From positions 1 through 43,733 of the forward strand of contig CANQGB010000007.1 of the NCBI GenBank assembly GCA_947600335.1: a DNA stretch of 43,733 bases, given 5' to 3'. The position numbers and the translations under genes were made by a program. The stretch comes from an uncultured Bacilli bacterium (lineage in GTDB: Bacteria > Bacillota_I > Bacilli_A > RF39 > UBA660). This document shows, one piece after another, positions 34,160-42,413 of this stretch. Positions within the stretch are counted from its first letter, which is position 1, and every line of letters starts with the position of its first letter. Below the pieces are notes generated by a model. That model worked only from the letters and a program-made list of their open reading frames with translations. It was not told the origin of the DNA and ran no database searches.

Positions 34160-35437
34160 TTAAGGTTTTAAAGCCGTGATAGGTAAGACATATATATTAG
34201 TATCTTCATATTTCATAACCGCACTAGAATTACCAGTAATTATACACATAAATTTTGGCTTTTTTGTCATGCTATCATAAAACTTTAATAAATTATTTTT
34301 CGCCTCATTTACTGAATTATAACTTAATTTTATTTCAACTGCCGCATATTCTCCATTAGCGAACTCTAAAATAGAGTCAACCTCTAAACCAGTAACACTA
34401 TCTCTAAAATGATATAAATGCCCATCTAAGTATTCGATATAAATCCGCAAATCTCTCTCAACTAAAGCTTCAAAAATAAAACCAAATGTTTTTAAATCAT
34501 CTAATAATTTATCTACAGTCATATTAAGCATTGCACAAGCGAGTGATGGGTCAATCAAATGTCTTTTAGGAGCTTTTCCAATTCTCTTTGGTGAGCGATA
34601 ATTTATACTATATGCTTCTTGATTTTCAATAAGATGTAATCTATTTAAAACATTTAAATAATCTATTAAAGTAGCTCTTCCTTTAATAATTTCCTCTTGG
34701 TAATCATTGTCTTCACCAATATCATTAATCAGAGTTTGATTACTTACAATTGTTGATTCATTTCGAGCCAAAGAATGCAAAAGCATTTTCATTTTATTTT
34801 TATCTCTATTTTTATCATCATTTATATCTTTATCTAAAATAGATTCAATGTAACTTTTCGGAATTAAATTACAATTATTAACATCCACTTTTAAATTACT
34901 TGGCCAGCCACCTCTTAAACAGTAATAGGCTAACTCATGAATATCAGGAATTGTAACATTTACATTTTTTTGGCAATTATTAAACATATCCATTAAAGAA
35001 GCTTCACCAGTAGATTCTCCGGATTCATATAAAGACATCGGATACATTTTTAATTTTCCAATCCGACCAGCACCCGAATGAAATAATTTTTTACTTTTAT
35101 CATCGTTTAAAGATGTCGAGCAAGTTAAAATATATTTGCCTTTACTAGCATCTTCATCACATTTTCTTCGAACTTTATCCCATATTTGGGGAATTAAATG
35201 CCATTCATCAATTAACTCTGGCATCTCTTCATTTAAGATTAACTCTAAATCTAATAAACCTTTTTCTTTTGTTTCTTCATCATCTAAATAAACTGCACTT
35301 TTAGCATGTTTAGAAGAAGTCCAAGTTTTGCCACACCATTTAGGGCCTTCAACAGATATCGCCCCAAAAACTTTTAAATAATCATCAACTTTTTTATCGA
35401 TTAAGCGGGGTAAATAGTCCTTTTCATTAAAATTCAT
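34160..35437 (-). CDS. AAA_14/DUF4143 ATP-binding protein
   Basis: 425 residues, the usual length of this family. Walker A is GPKWCGKTW (about 31-39), followed by KSAVYLDDEE; the Walker B-like strand is ELIDEWHLIP; ILTCSTSLN is the sensor strand. A C-terminal restriction-nuclease-like DUF4143 part has FEALVERDLRIYIEYLDGHLYHFRDSVTGLEVDSIL and AAVEIKLS, a PD-(D/E)xK-like pattern. The cellular role of the family is not settled. It is the only minus-strand gene within the pilus/secretion locus and separates virD4 from the rest, so it looks like an insertion. Confidence 0.9.
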   Translation of the reverse strand: MNFNEKDYLPRLIDKKVDDYLKVFGAISVEGPKWCGKTWTSSKHAKSAVYLDDEETKEKGLLDLELILNEEMPELIDEWHLIPQIWDKVRRKCDEDASKGKYILTCSTSLNDDKSKKLFHSGAGRIGKLKMYPMSLYESGESTGEASLMDMFNNCQKNVNVTIPDIHELAYYCLRGGWPSNLKVDVNNCNLIPKSYIESILDKDINDDKNRDKNKMKMLLHSLARNESTIVSNQTLINDIGEDNDYQEEIIKGRATLIDYLNVLNRLHLIENQEAYSINYRSPKRIGKAPKRHLIDPSLACAMLNMTVDKLLDDLKTFGFIFEALVERDLRIYIEYLDGHLYHFRDSVTGLEVDSILEFANGEYAAVEIKLSYNSVNEAKNNLLKFYDSMTKKPKFMCIITGNSSAVMKYEDTNIYVLPITALKP

Positions 35438-35490
35438 TTTTTGTCACCTAACCAATATATACCATAATTTAAAGGTTTATACAATATCAA

Positions 35491-35559
35491 CTTTACAATT
35501 TTTAAGAATTTTACTGTACATTTTTTAAGACTTTTGCTGTACAATTTTTAAAAATCAAT
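35491..35559. repeat. Three 23-bp direct repeats
   Basis: Units start at 35491, 35514 and 35537, each opening CTKTACAWTTTTTAARA; units 1 and 2 agree at 19 of 23 positions, and unit 3 keeps the first half best. They lie between the divergent DUF4143 and virD4 promoters, where an oligomeric regulator could bind. Confidence 0.75.
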
Positions 35560-35585
35560 TAATTCCAGAACCCTAGTTCAATCAA

Positions 35586-35614
35586 TTGCAAATTGAATAT
35601 TTTTATAGTATAAT
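35586..35614 (+). promoter_or_regulatory. Promoter of virD4
   Basis: TTGCAA (35586-35591), 17-base spacer, TATAAT (35609-35614), 29 bases before the chosen ATG. It would make virD4 independent of the upstream run. Confidence 0.7.
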
Positions 35615-35642
35615 TAATTTGATTTTGAACGGAGGAAATTAT

Positions 35643-37904
35643 ATGAAATTTCGCGTGTCCCCAAAAGATTTTTTAATTTTTATTATATTTTGTATATTTT
35701 TAATTTACCTTTGTGCTATTGCTGTTTTAAATTTTACTTCATTTATGAATGAAGGTGAGTTTTTTGGACTTAATCCTTTTCCCGCTTTTGTAGGCAAAAA
35801 TATTATATTAACTTTAGGCATGTTTTTGGCGATGATGATTATAATTTTTTCTTCTGTTACTTCTTATATTTTTGACCGTGAAAAAGGTAAAGGCATAGGT
35901 CTTACTTTTAATGAAAAAGAAGAAAAAGGTTACTCAAGATGGAGTAAAGATAAAGAAATTAAAGAAGACAAAAATGTTGCCCATGTTTTAGCTACAGATA
36001 AAAAAGTGGAAGCCGCGGGAATTCCTTTAATTAATAATGGCAAAGATATCTGGGTTGATAATGGCGAATACCATACTTTAGTTGTTGGTTCTTCTGGTTC
36101 AGGTAAAACCGAAACAATTGTTAAACCGATGGTTAACTTACTAGCCAAAAAAGGCGAAAGTATGATAATTACTGACCCCAAAGGGGAAATCTACGAATAC
36201 AGTGGCCAATATTTAAAAGAACAAGGTTATAAAATAATTATCCTAAATTTCCGGGACCCTCAAAATGGTAATGCTTGGAACCCCTTAACTTTACCTTATA
36301 AGTATTATAAAAATAAAGATGTCGATAAAGCTACCGAACTTTTAGACGATGTGGCCTTAAATATTATCTATGACCCCAATAACAAAGGTGAACCTTTCTG
36401 GGAAAAAAGTGCGGCCGATTATTTTTCAGGTTTAGCCCTAGGTTTGTTTATCGATGGTAAAGAAGAAGAAGTGAATTTAAATTCCATTAACTACATGAGT
36501 ACTGTCGGTGAAGAACGAATTGGCATGAATACTTATTTAAAAGAATATTTTCTTCTTAAAGGTGAATCTTCAAGTCCTTACATCTTTGCTTCAAATACTA
36601 TCAATGCCCCTAATGATACTAAAGGTGGTATAACCTCAACATTTAGACAAAAAATTCGGCTTTTTTCATCACGCGAAATGTTAAGTGAAATGTTATCTTA
36701 TAGTGATTTTGATATTCGGACCATTGGTAAAGAGAAAACAGCTGTCTTTATGATAATTCATGATGAAAAGACCACTTACCATAGTTTATTAACCATCTTT
36801 GTAAAACAATGCTACGAAACCCTAATCGATGTAGCTAAAGAAAGTGGGGGAAAACTCCCAATTCGAACTAACTTCATTTTAGATGAATTTGCGAACATGC
36901 CTCCTTTAAAAGATGTTGACTCAATGGTTTCAGCGGCCCGTAGTCGGGATATTCGTTTTACCTTTATCATTCAAAACTTTGCTCAATTAAATGATGTATA
37001 CGGTAAAGAAGTTGCCGAAGTAATTAAAGGTAACTGTGGTAATTTAATTTACTTAATCAGTACTGAAATGGCGGCCTTAGAAGAAATTAGTAAAATGTGT
37101 GGGGAAGTCAAATCTAAAGAAAAAGATAAGACCGCATCGACTCCTTTAATAACTGTAACTGATTTACAAAAGTTAAAACTATTTCAAGCCATTATCTTAC
37201 GTTTAAGAAAATATCCGTTTAAGACTAAACTTACCCCGGATTTTGAAATGGACTGGGGCATAAAAAGAGAAAAAGCCACTTTACCAGTTAGAGAAGCTCA
37301 TCCAATTGCTCTTTTCGATATCAAAAAATATGTTTCCGAAGAAAAGAAAAAACAAACTTTAAGCAATCTCGAAAATGGTCAAAATAATCCTTTATCAAAC
37401 CCATTTGGCCCTAATCCTTTTGCTACTCCTTTTGGACCTAATCCAACCAATAATCCGTTTAATAATATGCCACCAGCACCTCCAATGGGTAATCCAATGA
37501 ATCCTTTAGGCAATAATCCATTTGGCAAATCTGGACCGCTTACTAATGAAGAAATCGACCGTATGATAGCGGACATTGACAAAAAATTAAAAGAACTAGA
37601 TGAAGAAGAGGCTAGGGAAAAAGAAAAACAACAAGCCGAGAATTCCAAGAATCCAGCTCCAACCCCAGCACCTAATAAACCATTAGAAAGTATTACTAAA
37701 CCTATTATGCCAGTTAAACCTTCAACTGAGAAACCTAAAATGGAGCCTAAAAAAATTAACAATACCAAAAAAATTGAAAAAGTCGAAAAAATGGATGAAA
37801 TTCCTGATAAACCTAAAATCAATATCGATGTTGACAGTGTTATTGTTAACGATAACATTATTTCTGATGATGAATTCTTTGATGATTTTTTTACAGACGA
37901 TTAG
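35643..37904 (+). CDS. virD4: VirD4/TraG-type coupling ATPase
   Basis: 753 residues from the ATG at 35643, chosen because CGGAGG sits just upstream and an earlier ATG-like start falls within the promoter. Two N-terminal membrane segments (about 9-31, 54-76) are followed by the coupling-protein ATPase: Walker A GSSGSGKT (149-156), ITDPKGE (176-182), Walker B FILDEFANMPP (411-421). The tail has Asn/Pro-rich repeats (NPFGPNP-like), a charged helix and an acidic end. VirD4 proteins recruit substrates to T4SS. The long repetitive tail may be the substrate-recognition part. Confidence 0.94.
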   Translation: MKFRVSPKDFLIFIIFCIFLIYLCAIAVLNFTSFMNEGEFFGLNPFPAFVGKNIILTLGMFLAMMIIIFSSVTSYIFDREKGKGIGLTFNEKEEKGYSRWSKDKEIKEDKNVAHVLATDKKVEAAGIPLINNGKDIWVDNGEYHTLVVGSSGSGKTETIVKPMVNLLAKKGESMIITDPKGEIYEYSGQYLKEQGYKIIILNFRDPQNGNAWNPLTLPYKYYKNKDVDKATELLDDVALNIIYDPNNKGEPFWEKSAADYFSGLALGLFIDGKEEEVNLNSINYMSTVGEERIGMNTYLKEYFLLKGESSSPYIFASNTINAPNDTKGGITSTFRQKIRLFSSREMLSEMLSYSDFDIRTIGKEKTAVFMIIHDEKTTYHSLLTIFVKQCYETLIDVAKESGGKLPIRTNFILDEFANMPPLKDVDSMVSAARSRDIRFTFIIQNFAQLNDVYGKEVAEVIKGNCGNLIYLISTEMAALEEISKMCGEVKSKEKDKTASTPLITVTDLQKLKLFQAIILRLRKYPFKTKLTPDFEMDWGIKREKATLPVREAHPIALFDIKKYVSEEKKKQTLSNLENGQNNPLSNPFGPNPFATPFGPNPTNNPFNNMPPAPPMGNPMNPLGNNPFGKSGPLTNEEIDRMIADIDKKLKELDEEEAREKEKQQAENSKNPAPTPAPNKPLESITKPIMPVKPSTEKPKMEPKKINNTKKIEKVEKMDEIPDKPKINIDVDSVIVNDNIISDDEFFDDFFTDD

Positions 37905-37936
37905 TCATAAGTCGTTTGTTTTTTTATTTTGCTTCA

Positions 37937-37942
37937 TATAAT
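37937..37942 (+). promoter_or_regulatory. -10 of the rhodanese-like gene
   Basis: TATAAT 17 bases before the TTG start; the leader would be only about 10 bases, with GGTGAAG near its 5' end. No clear -35. Confidence 0.4.
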
Positions 37943-37958
37943 AAAATGGTGAAGTTAA

Positions 37959-38216
37959 TTGAAAAGAATCGAAGATAAAACCTACAATAAAAGTATGGGA
38001 ACCTTAATAGATGTATCCGATTCCATTTCTTTCAAAATCAAACATCACCCCGATAGTATTAATATTCCTTATGAAAAACTACTTTTAAACTATAAAGAAT
38101 TATTAAACAAAAATCAAAAATACTTTATAACTTGTGCTAAAGGCATTCATAGTCAAAAAGCCGTTAGCATTCTTGAATTTTATGGATATGATGTAACCCA
38201 AGTTATTAGAACATAA
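37959..38216 (+). CDS. Short rhodanese-like protein
   Basis: 85 residues. The start is a TTG after GGTGAAG; the first in-frame ATG would remove the beginning of the domain. The sequence GTLIDVSDSISFKIKHHPDSINIPYEKL followed by YFITCAKGIHSQKAVSILEFYGYDV is a rhodanese domain, with Cys58 starting the active-site loop CAKGIHS. It is a little short at the N-terminus but has all core strands. Members transfer sulfur or bind persulfides; a specific role cannot be given. Confidence 0.82.
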   Translation: MKRIEDKTYNKSMGTLIDVSDSISFKIKHHPDSINIPYEKLLLNYKELLNKNQKYFITCAKGIHSQKAVSILEFYGYDVTQVIRT

Positions 38217-38229
38217 ATTACTAAAAAAG

Positions 38230-38238
38230 TGCTATAAT
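38230..38238 (+). promoter_or_regulatory. Extended -10 promoter
   Basis: TGCTATAAT, 16 bases before the ATG of the DedA-like gene; the leader is very short. Confidence 0.5.
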
Positions 38239-38254
38239 AATTAATGGGATTATT

Positions 38255-38839
38255 ATGTTTGAATTAATGAAAAATATTGATACATTTATTAATACTTTAT
38301 TAAATAGTCTAGGTATCTATGGTCCAATACTAGGCTGTTTTCTTATTGTCATCGAATCCATCTTGCCCATTTTACCACTTTTTGTTTTTATCACTTTAAA
38401 TTTTATGGCTTTTGGCTATTTTTTTGGTTTTTTAATCTCGTGGTTCTTTACCATCTTAGGTTGTCTTTTATCGTTCATGCTTTGTCGGAAAAAGATTCGT
38501 ACTTGGTTTACAAAAAAAATTGCTTCGAAAAAAAACATTACCAAAATTGTCAGTATTATTAATAAACTAAAATTAGAACAATTAACTATGATAATTGCCA
38601 TTCCTTTTACCCCAGCTTTTTTAGTCAATATCGCCGCGGGCTTAAGTAAAATTCCTTTTAAAAAATACTTCATTGCCTTAATTATTGGCAAAATCTTTTT
38701 AGTTTTCTTCTGGGGCTTTGTTGGGACAAGCTTAGTCCAAAGTTTAACCAATCCATTAGCCCTTATCAAAGTAGTTATTCTCATATTAAGTGCTTATCTA
38801 GTTAGTAAATTAGTCAATAAAAAATTTAATTTAGATTAA
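38255..38839 (+). CDS. DedA/TVP38-type (VTT domain) membrane protein
   Basis: 194 residues with five or six hydrophobic segments. The VTT-domain features are ESILPILPLFVFITLNFMAFGYFFGF, then LGCLLSFMLCRKKIRTW and RIPFTPAF-like IPFTPAFLVNIAAGLSKIPFKKYF. The family includes lipid scramblases or flippases, some acting on undecaprenyl phosphate; whether this one does is unknown, though uppP lies 1.2 kb downstream. A terminator follows. Confidence 0.82.
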   Translation: MFELMKNIDTFINTLLNSLGIYGPILGCFLIVIESILPILPLFVFITLNFMAFGYFFGFLISWFFTILGCLLSFMLCRKKIRTWFTKKIASKKNITKIVSIINKLKLEQLTMIIAIPFTPAFLVNIAAGLSKIPFKKYFIALIIGKIFLVFFWGFVGTSLVQSLTNPLALIKVVILILSAYLVSKLVNKKFNLD

Positions 38840-38851
38840 TTAACATATTTC

Positions 38852-38874
38852 AAAGAATTAAATATTCTTTTTTT
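38852..38874 (+). terminator. Terminator of the DedA-like gene
   Basis: AAAGAAT/ATTCTTT arms with a 5-base loop and T tract. Confidence 0.75.
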
Positions 38875-38880
38875 ATTTTG

Positions 38881-38889
38881 TGCTATAAT
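38881..38889 (+). promoter_or_regulatory. Extended -10 promoter of rmuC
   Basis: TGCTATAAT, 30 bases before the rmuC ATG. The same nine bases precede the DedA-like gene. Confidence 0.5.
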
Positions 38890-38918
38890 GGTATTACATT
38901 TAGAATAGTAGGTGTAAC

Positions 38919-39992
38919 ATGGAATATATTATAATTGGCTTATTAGCCTTAAATATAGTAATTGGTTTAATTCTTCTTTTCAAGAAAAAAGATAATAATG
39001 ATATGACGGAACGTCTTGGTCGTTTTGAAACCAACATCACGAAAGAAATAGGTGAGTTTAAATTAGGTTTTACCAATAATCTCCATAATGACTTTACTAA
39101 TTTAAATGAACAAATCATAAATAGAATCAATTACTTAAACGAAAAGGTTAACGAAAGGCTAGAAGATAATTTTCAAAAATCTAATAAAACTTTTACTAAT
39201 ATTTTAGAAAGATTATCCAAGATTGATGAAGCTCAAAAGAAAATTGATAGTTTATCTACTGAGATAGTTTCCTTACAAAGTGTTTTAACTGACAAAAAAA
39301 CGCGTGGAATTTTTGGCGAAGTCAATTTAAACTATATATTAACCAGTGTCTTTGGGGAAAATCAAAAGGGGATATATGAACTGCAACATAAAATGAGTAA
39401 TGGCTATATCGCCGATGCTATTCTTTATGCCCCAAGTCCTTTAGGTACTATTTGTATTGATTCCAAATTTCCTTTAGAAAATTATCAAAAAATGACAGAT
39501 AAAAATAATTCTTTAGAAGTTCGCGAATTAGCCACTAAACAATTTAAATTGGATGTTAAAAAACACATCGAAGCTATTAGTTCTAAATATATTGTTCCCG
39601 GTGAAACGGCAACGGAAGCCATCATGTTTTTACCAGCTGAAGCCATATTTGCCGAGATAAATGCCTATCACCCTGACTTAATCAAAGAAGCTTACAATAA
39701 AAAAGTCTGGATTACTAGTCCGACTACTTTAATGAGTACCCTAACCACTTTATGTATGATTTTAAAAAATATGGAACGCGATAAATATGCCAAAGTAATT
39801 CAAGAAGAATTAAATAAATTATCCTTTGAATTTGCTCGTTATCGTGAACGGTGGGATAAATTAAATCGGAGTATTGAAACCGTTTCCAAAGATGTTAAAG
39901 AAATAAATATTACCACTGAAAAAATAACTAAAAGATTTGATAGCATCAACAATGTAAATGTTCAGGAACTTACTCATTCCCAAGATAAATAA
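38919..39992 (+). CDS. rmuC: DNA recombination protein RmuC
   Basis: 357 residues: an N-terminal membrane segment (about 2-20), a long coiled coil (about 30-125) and the RmuC domain (about 130-330) with RGIFGEVNLNYIL, ICIDSKFPLENYQ and FLPAEAIFAEI. RmuC is thought to limit inversions at short inverted repeats; the domain is a PD-(D/E)xK-like nuclease fold, and DSKFP includes expected catalytic residues. TAGGTG precedes the ATG. Confidence 0.93.
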   Translation: MEYIIIGLLALNIVIGLILLFKKKDNNDMTERLGRFETNITKEIGEFKLGFTNNLHNDFTNLNEQIINRINYLNEKVNERLEDNFQKSNKTFTNILERLSKIDEAQKKIDSLSTEIVSLQSVLTDKKTRGIFGEVNLNYILTSVFGENQKGIYELQHKMSNGYIADAILYAPSPLGTICIDSKFPLENYQKMTDKNNSLEVRELATKQFKLDVKKHIEAISSKYIVPGETATEAIMFLPAEAIFAEINAYHPDLIKEAYNKKVWITSPTTLMSTLTTLCMILKNMERDKYAKVIQEELNKLSFEFARYRERWDKLNRSIETVSKDVKEINITTEKITKRFDSINNVNVQELTHSQDK

Positions 39993-40014
39993 GCGCTTAA
40001 CCAGCGCTTTTTCT
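39991..40014 (+). terminator. Terminator of rmuC
   Basis: AAGCGCT/AGCGCTT arms with a 5-base loop followed by TTTTC. Confidence 0.8.
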
Positions 40015-40020
40015 TGGCCT

Positions 40021-40043
40021 AAAAAAAATCATCCGTAGATGAT
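40021..40043 (-). terminator. Terminator of uppP
   Basis: Minus strand: ATCATC TACG GATGAT followed by eight T. It uses the same TACG loop as the minus-strand terminator at 5265. Confidence 0.82.
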
Positions 40044-40852
40044 TATCTAAAATATATGAAAATGAATATCGAAAGCAGTAAACAATAAATAGAGAATTTC
40101 CATAATTTACCTTTTCTAACAATATTGCTTAACCATTGATAAGATAAATAAGTAACAACTCCCGCGGCAATCATTCCTAAAATATAAGGCATAATTAAAT
40201 CACTACTCGTACCAGCTTCAATAAAATCTAAAACGCCTAAACCCATGGAAGCAACACTTACCGGAAAATATAACATAAAAGTATATTTTAAGGCTGAATC
40301 TTTCTTTAAATTACAAAGTAAACAACCAACTAAAACTGTCCCACTGCGACTAATTCCTGGACACAACGCTACCATTTGTAAAAGGCCAATTATCAAGGCA
40401 TCTTTATAAGTTATATCTTTATCTGTTTTATTACCATTAGCATTTTTAACTAAAAAGAGAGAAATCGCTGTAATTAAGAAAGCAACCCCTAAAAGTTTAA
40501 TACTTAAAGCACTTTCAATCTTATCCTTAAATAAAGCTCCCACAATACCTACTGGAATACTACCGACAATAATTAACATACAATATTTAAAATCATTATA
40601 GGTTTCTTTTCTTTTCTTCTTATCAAAAATATAACTAAAAAAAGACTTAATTAACTTCACAATATCGGGAAAGAAAATTATTAATATCGCGATAAAAGAA
40701 CCAAAATTTACAAAAATCTCAAAATTTAAATCATCTAACATATTAGTATTAAACAATTCTTTAAATAATCTTAAATGGCCACTAGACGAAATAGGTAAAG
40801 GCTCTGTAAACCCTTGTAAAATGCCTAAAAGAATGTAAATTATATATTTCAT
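40043..40852 (-). CDS. uppP: Undecaprenyl-diphosphatase UppP (BacA)
   Basis: 269 residues from MKYIIYILLG, chosen because CGAGGTG lies at correct spacing upstream; an earlier ATG would add an unneeded hydrophobic leader. The BacA/UppP motifs are QGFTEPLPISSSGHLRL near the N-terminus and ALCPGISRSGTVL in the second half. It has about eight membrane segments. The enzyme dephosphorylates undecaprenyl diphosphate to recycle the lipid carrier for peptidoglycan synthesis and can give bacitracin resistance. It is a monocistronic minus-strand gene. Confidence 0.95.
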   Translation of the reverse strand: MKYIIYILLGILQGFTEPLPISSSGHLRLFKELFNTNMLDDLNFEIFVNFGSFIAILIIFFPDIVKLIKSFFSYIFDKKKRKETYNDFKYCMLIIVGSIPVGIVGALFKDKIESALSIKLLGVAFLITAISLFLVKNANGNKTDKDITYKDALIIGLLQMVALCPGISRSGTVLVGCLLCNLKKDSALKYTFMLYFPVSVASMGLGVLDFIEAGTSSDLIMPYILGMIAAGVVTYLSYQWLSNIVRKGKLWKFSIYCLLLSIFIFIYFR

Positions 40853-40924
40853 TATTTTCACCTCGTATTTAATTATATAATAAAAATCTAAAATAAGAAA
40901 TAAAATTAAACAAGAGGTCAAAAT

Positions 40925-41164
40925 ATGTATCTATTTTTATTAGGACTAGGAATAGTATTAACAAGTTTAGGATTATCATTTATCTTTTTGTACTCAAATC
41001 TTTTGACTATGGGGTATACTTTCTTAAATTTTGTTTATTTTATTAGTAAAAGGATAGAATGTTGGTTTTTGGTAATAGGTTTATTTTTAATTATTTATGC
41101 TTATGAAAGGTGGCTAAAAAATGTATTATTATTACGACATACTTCTAAATTTTGCCGAAAGTGA
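40925..41164 (+). CDS. Small membrane protein, 79 residues
   Basis: Two hydrophobic segments (about 3-35 and 44-62) and a basic C-terminal tail (ERWLKNVLLLRHTSKFCRK). AAGAGG lies 8 bases before ATG. The last 44 bases overlap the next gene in another frame, so translation of the two is probably linked. I recognise no family. Confidence 0.65.
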   Translation: MYLFLLGLGIVLTSLGLSFIFLYSNLLTMGYTFLNFVYFISKRIECWFLVIGLFLIIYAYERWLKNVLLLRHTSKFCRK

Positions 41165-41768
41165 TAATGAGTTATATGAATTTTACGAATGGGAAGAACA
41201 CGATAACATTGAATTTATCAAGAAAATTCCTTTATTTAAAGTCAGTACCTCTAATTTAAAAATATTATTAAAATATCAAGTTAAATTTGCTGAAGAAATA
41301 TTAGAACAAATCAAAAACAAAACTATTTTAAAAAATTTTAATAGTACTTTACCATATTGTTTGTTAGTTTGTGATACTAAAAACTCTTTAGCCTTAGAAT
41401 TAAATGAGCAAGGAGAAGTAATTTCACGGAGTCACTTATTACTATGTGATGAAATAAATTTAAATGAAATAATGTATACGATGAAAGAACAAAAACTTAA
41501 GTTTGAAAAGTTAAATAAGTATCCTCATAATGCTGACATTCGCCAAATTGCTGAAATCAAAAAGATAATTGCTTGTGAAATTAAAACTCTTTATGAACAA
41601 CAAAATATTAGCAAGTTAAAATACCTTTATTTTGAATGGTTTGATAAAACTAGTGATGATTTACAAAATATTTACAAAGAAATGTGCTTTGATTTACAAC
41701 AAAAATTTTCCCCTAAACATCAAAATATCTATGAAATTATTAAATTATCTTATGATAAAGTAAAGTAA
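41121..41768 (+). CDS. DUF3603-like protein
   Basis: 215 residues, soluble. The opening MYYYYDILLNFAESDNELYEFYEWEEHDNIEFIKKIPLFKVS and the later CLLVCDTKNSLALELNEQGEVISRSHLLLCDE and YLYFEWFD stretches follow the order of a Bacillus family I know as DUF3603, which has no assigned function. AAAGGTGG lies 9 bases before the ATG inside the preceding gene. No catalytic motif is evident. Confidence 0.75.
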   Translation: MYYYYDILLNFAESDNELYEFYEWEEHDNIEFIKKIPLFKVSTSNLKILLKYQVKFAEEILEQIKNKTILKNFNSTLPYCLLVCDTKNSLALELNEQGEVISRSHLLLCDEINLNEIMYTMKEQKLKFEKLNKYPHNADIRQIAEIKKIIACEIKTLYEQQNISKLKYLYFEWFDKTSDDLQNIYKEMCFDLQQKFSPKHQNIYEIIKLSYDKVK

Positions 41769-41816
41769 GGTATATTTTCCAAAAATTAAAGAACACTACA
41801 AATAAAGGAGATAAGA

Positions 41817-42359
41817 ATGAAAAAAGTATTTTTAGTATTAATAACCATAATTTTAGTTTGTAGTGGGTGTGCCAAAGACCAAGCCGCGGAGGCAGTTAGA
41901 CATTACTTAGATAAATTTAACAATCATGATACGGAAGTTTTAATCGAATTAAACGAATTAGTTAAAGAAGAACAATTAACTGACCATCAAAGTGAACTAT
42001 ATAAAGAAATTATGAAAAAACAATATACTGATTTGCGGTATGTTATTGTCGATGAAAAATACAATGGAGATGAAGCCACAGTTATAACCAAAGTTTCGGT
42101 ATATGATTTATTTGGGGTTCAAAAAGAGGCTAATGACTATTTACAAACTCATCAACAAGAATTTTTAAATGAAAATAAAGAATATGACGAAAATTTATTT
42201 TTAAACTACAAATTAGAACAAATGAAAAATGTTAAACAAAAAGTCGATTATACGATTGAGTTTAATGTTACTAAAGAAAATGGTAAGTGGGTTTTAAATA
42301 ATCCTAATAAAGAAGCTTTAGAAAAAATACACGGTATATACGATTACACTAATGATTAA
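41817..42359 (+). CDS. Lipoprotein with NTF2-like features
   Basis: 180 residues with a lipoprotein signal peptide: MKKVFLVLITIILVCSGC, lipobox VCSGC with Cys18 as the lipidated residue. The mature part (AVRHYLDKFNNHDTEVLIELNELV...YTDLRYVIVDEKYNGDEATVITKVSVYDLFG) has the helix-then-strands pattern of a small NTF2-like domain and ends ENGKWVLNNPN. It is probably exposed on the outer face of the membrane. The ligand is unknown. AAAGGAG precedes the ATG. Confidence 0.85.
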   Translation: MKKVFLVLITIILVCSGCAKDQAAEAVRHYLDKFNNHDTEVLIELNELVKEEQLTDHQSELYKEIMKKQYTDLRYVIVDEKYNGDEATVITKVSVYDLFGVQKEANDYLQTHQQEFLNENKEYDENLFLNYKLEQMKNVKQKVDYTIEFNVTKENGKWVLNNPNKEALEKIHGIYDYTND

Positions 42360-42366
42360 CTTAATC

Positions 42367-42386
42367 ACTCATGATTGAGTTTTTTA
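42367..42386 (+). terminator. Terminator of the lipoprotein gene
   Basis: ACTCA TGAT TGAGT followed by T tract. A TATAAT at 42390-42395 right after it is the likely -10 of the next gene. Confidence 0.75.
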
Positions 42387-42413
42387 TTTTATAATATTGA
42401 TAGGTGATTCTAA

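Noticed and set aside
37379-37858. 159-codon minus-strand frame in the virD4 tail
   Set aside because: It is antisense to the Asn/Pro-rich and charged tail; composition follows from the repeats, and no ribosome binding site is present.
11642-37904. Ordinary integrative conjugative element
   Set aside because: No relaxase, integrase, excisionase, replication gene or att-like repeats are visible, and core genes flank the locus.
38416-38784. 122-codon minus-strand frame opposite the DedA-like gene
   Set aside because: It is antisense to a well-supported membrane protein gene and resembles no family.
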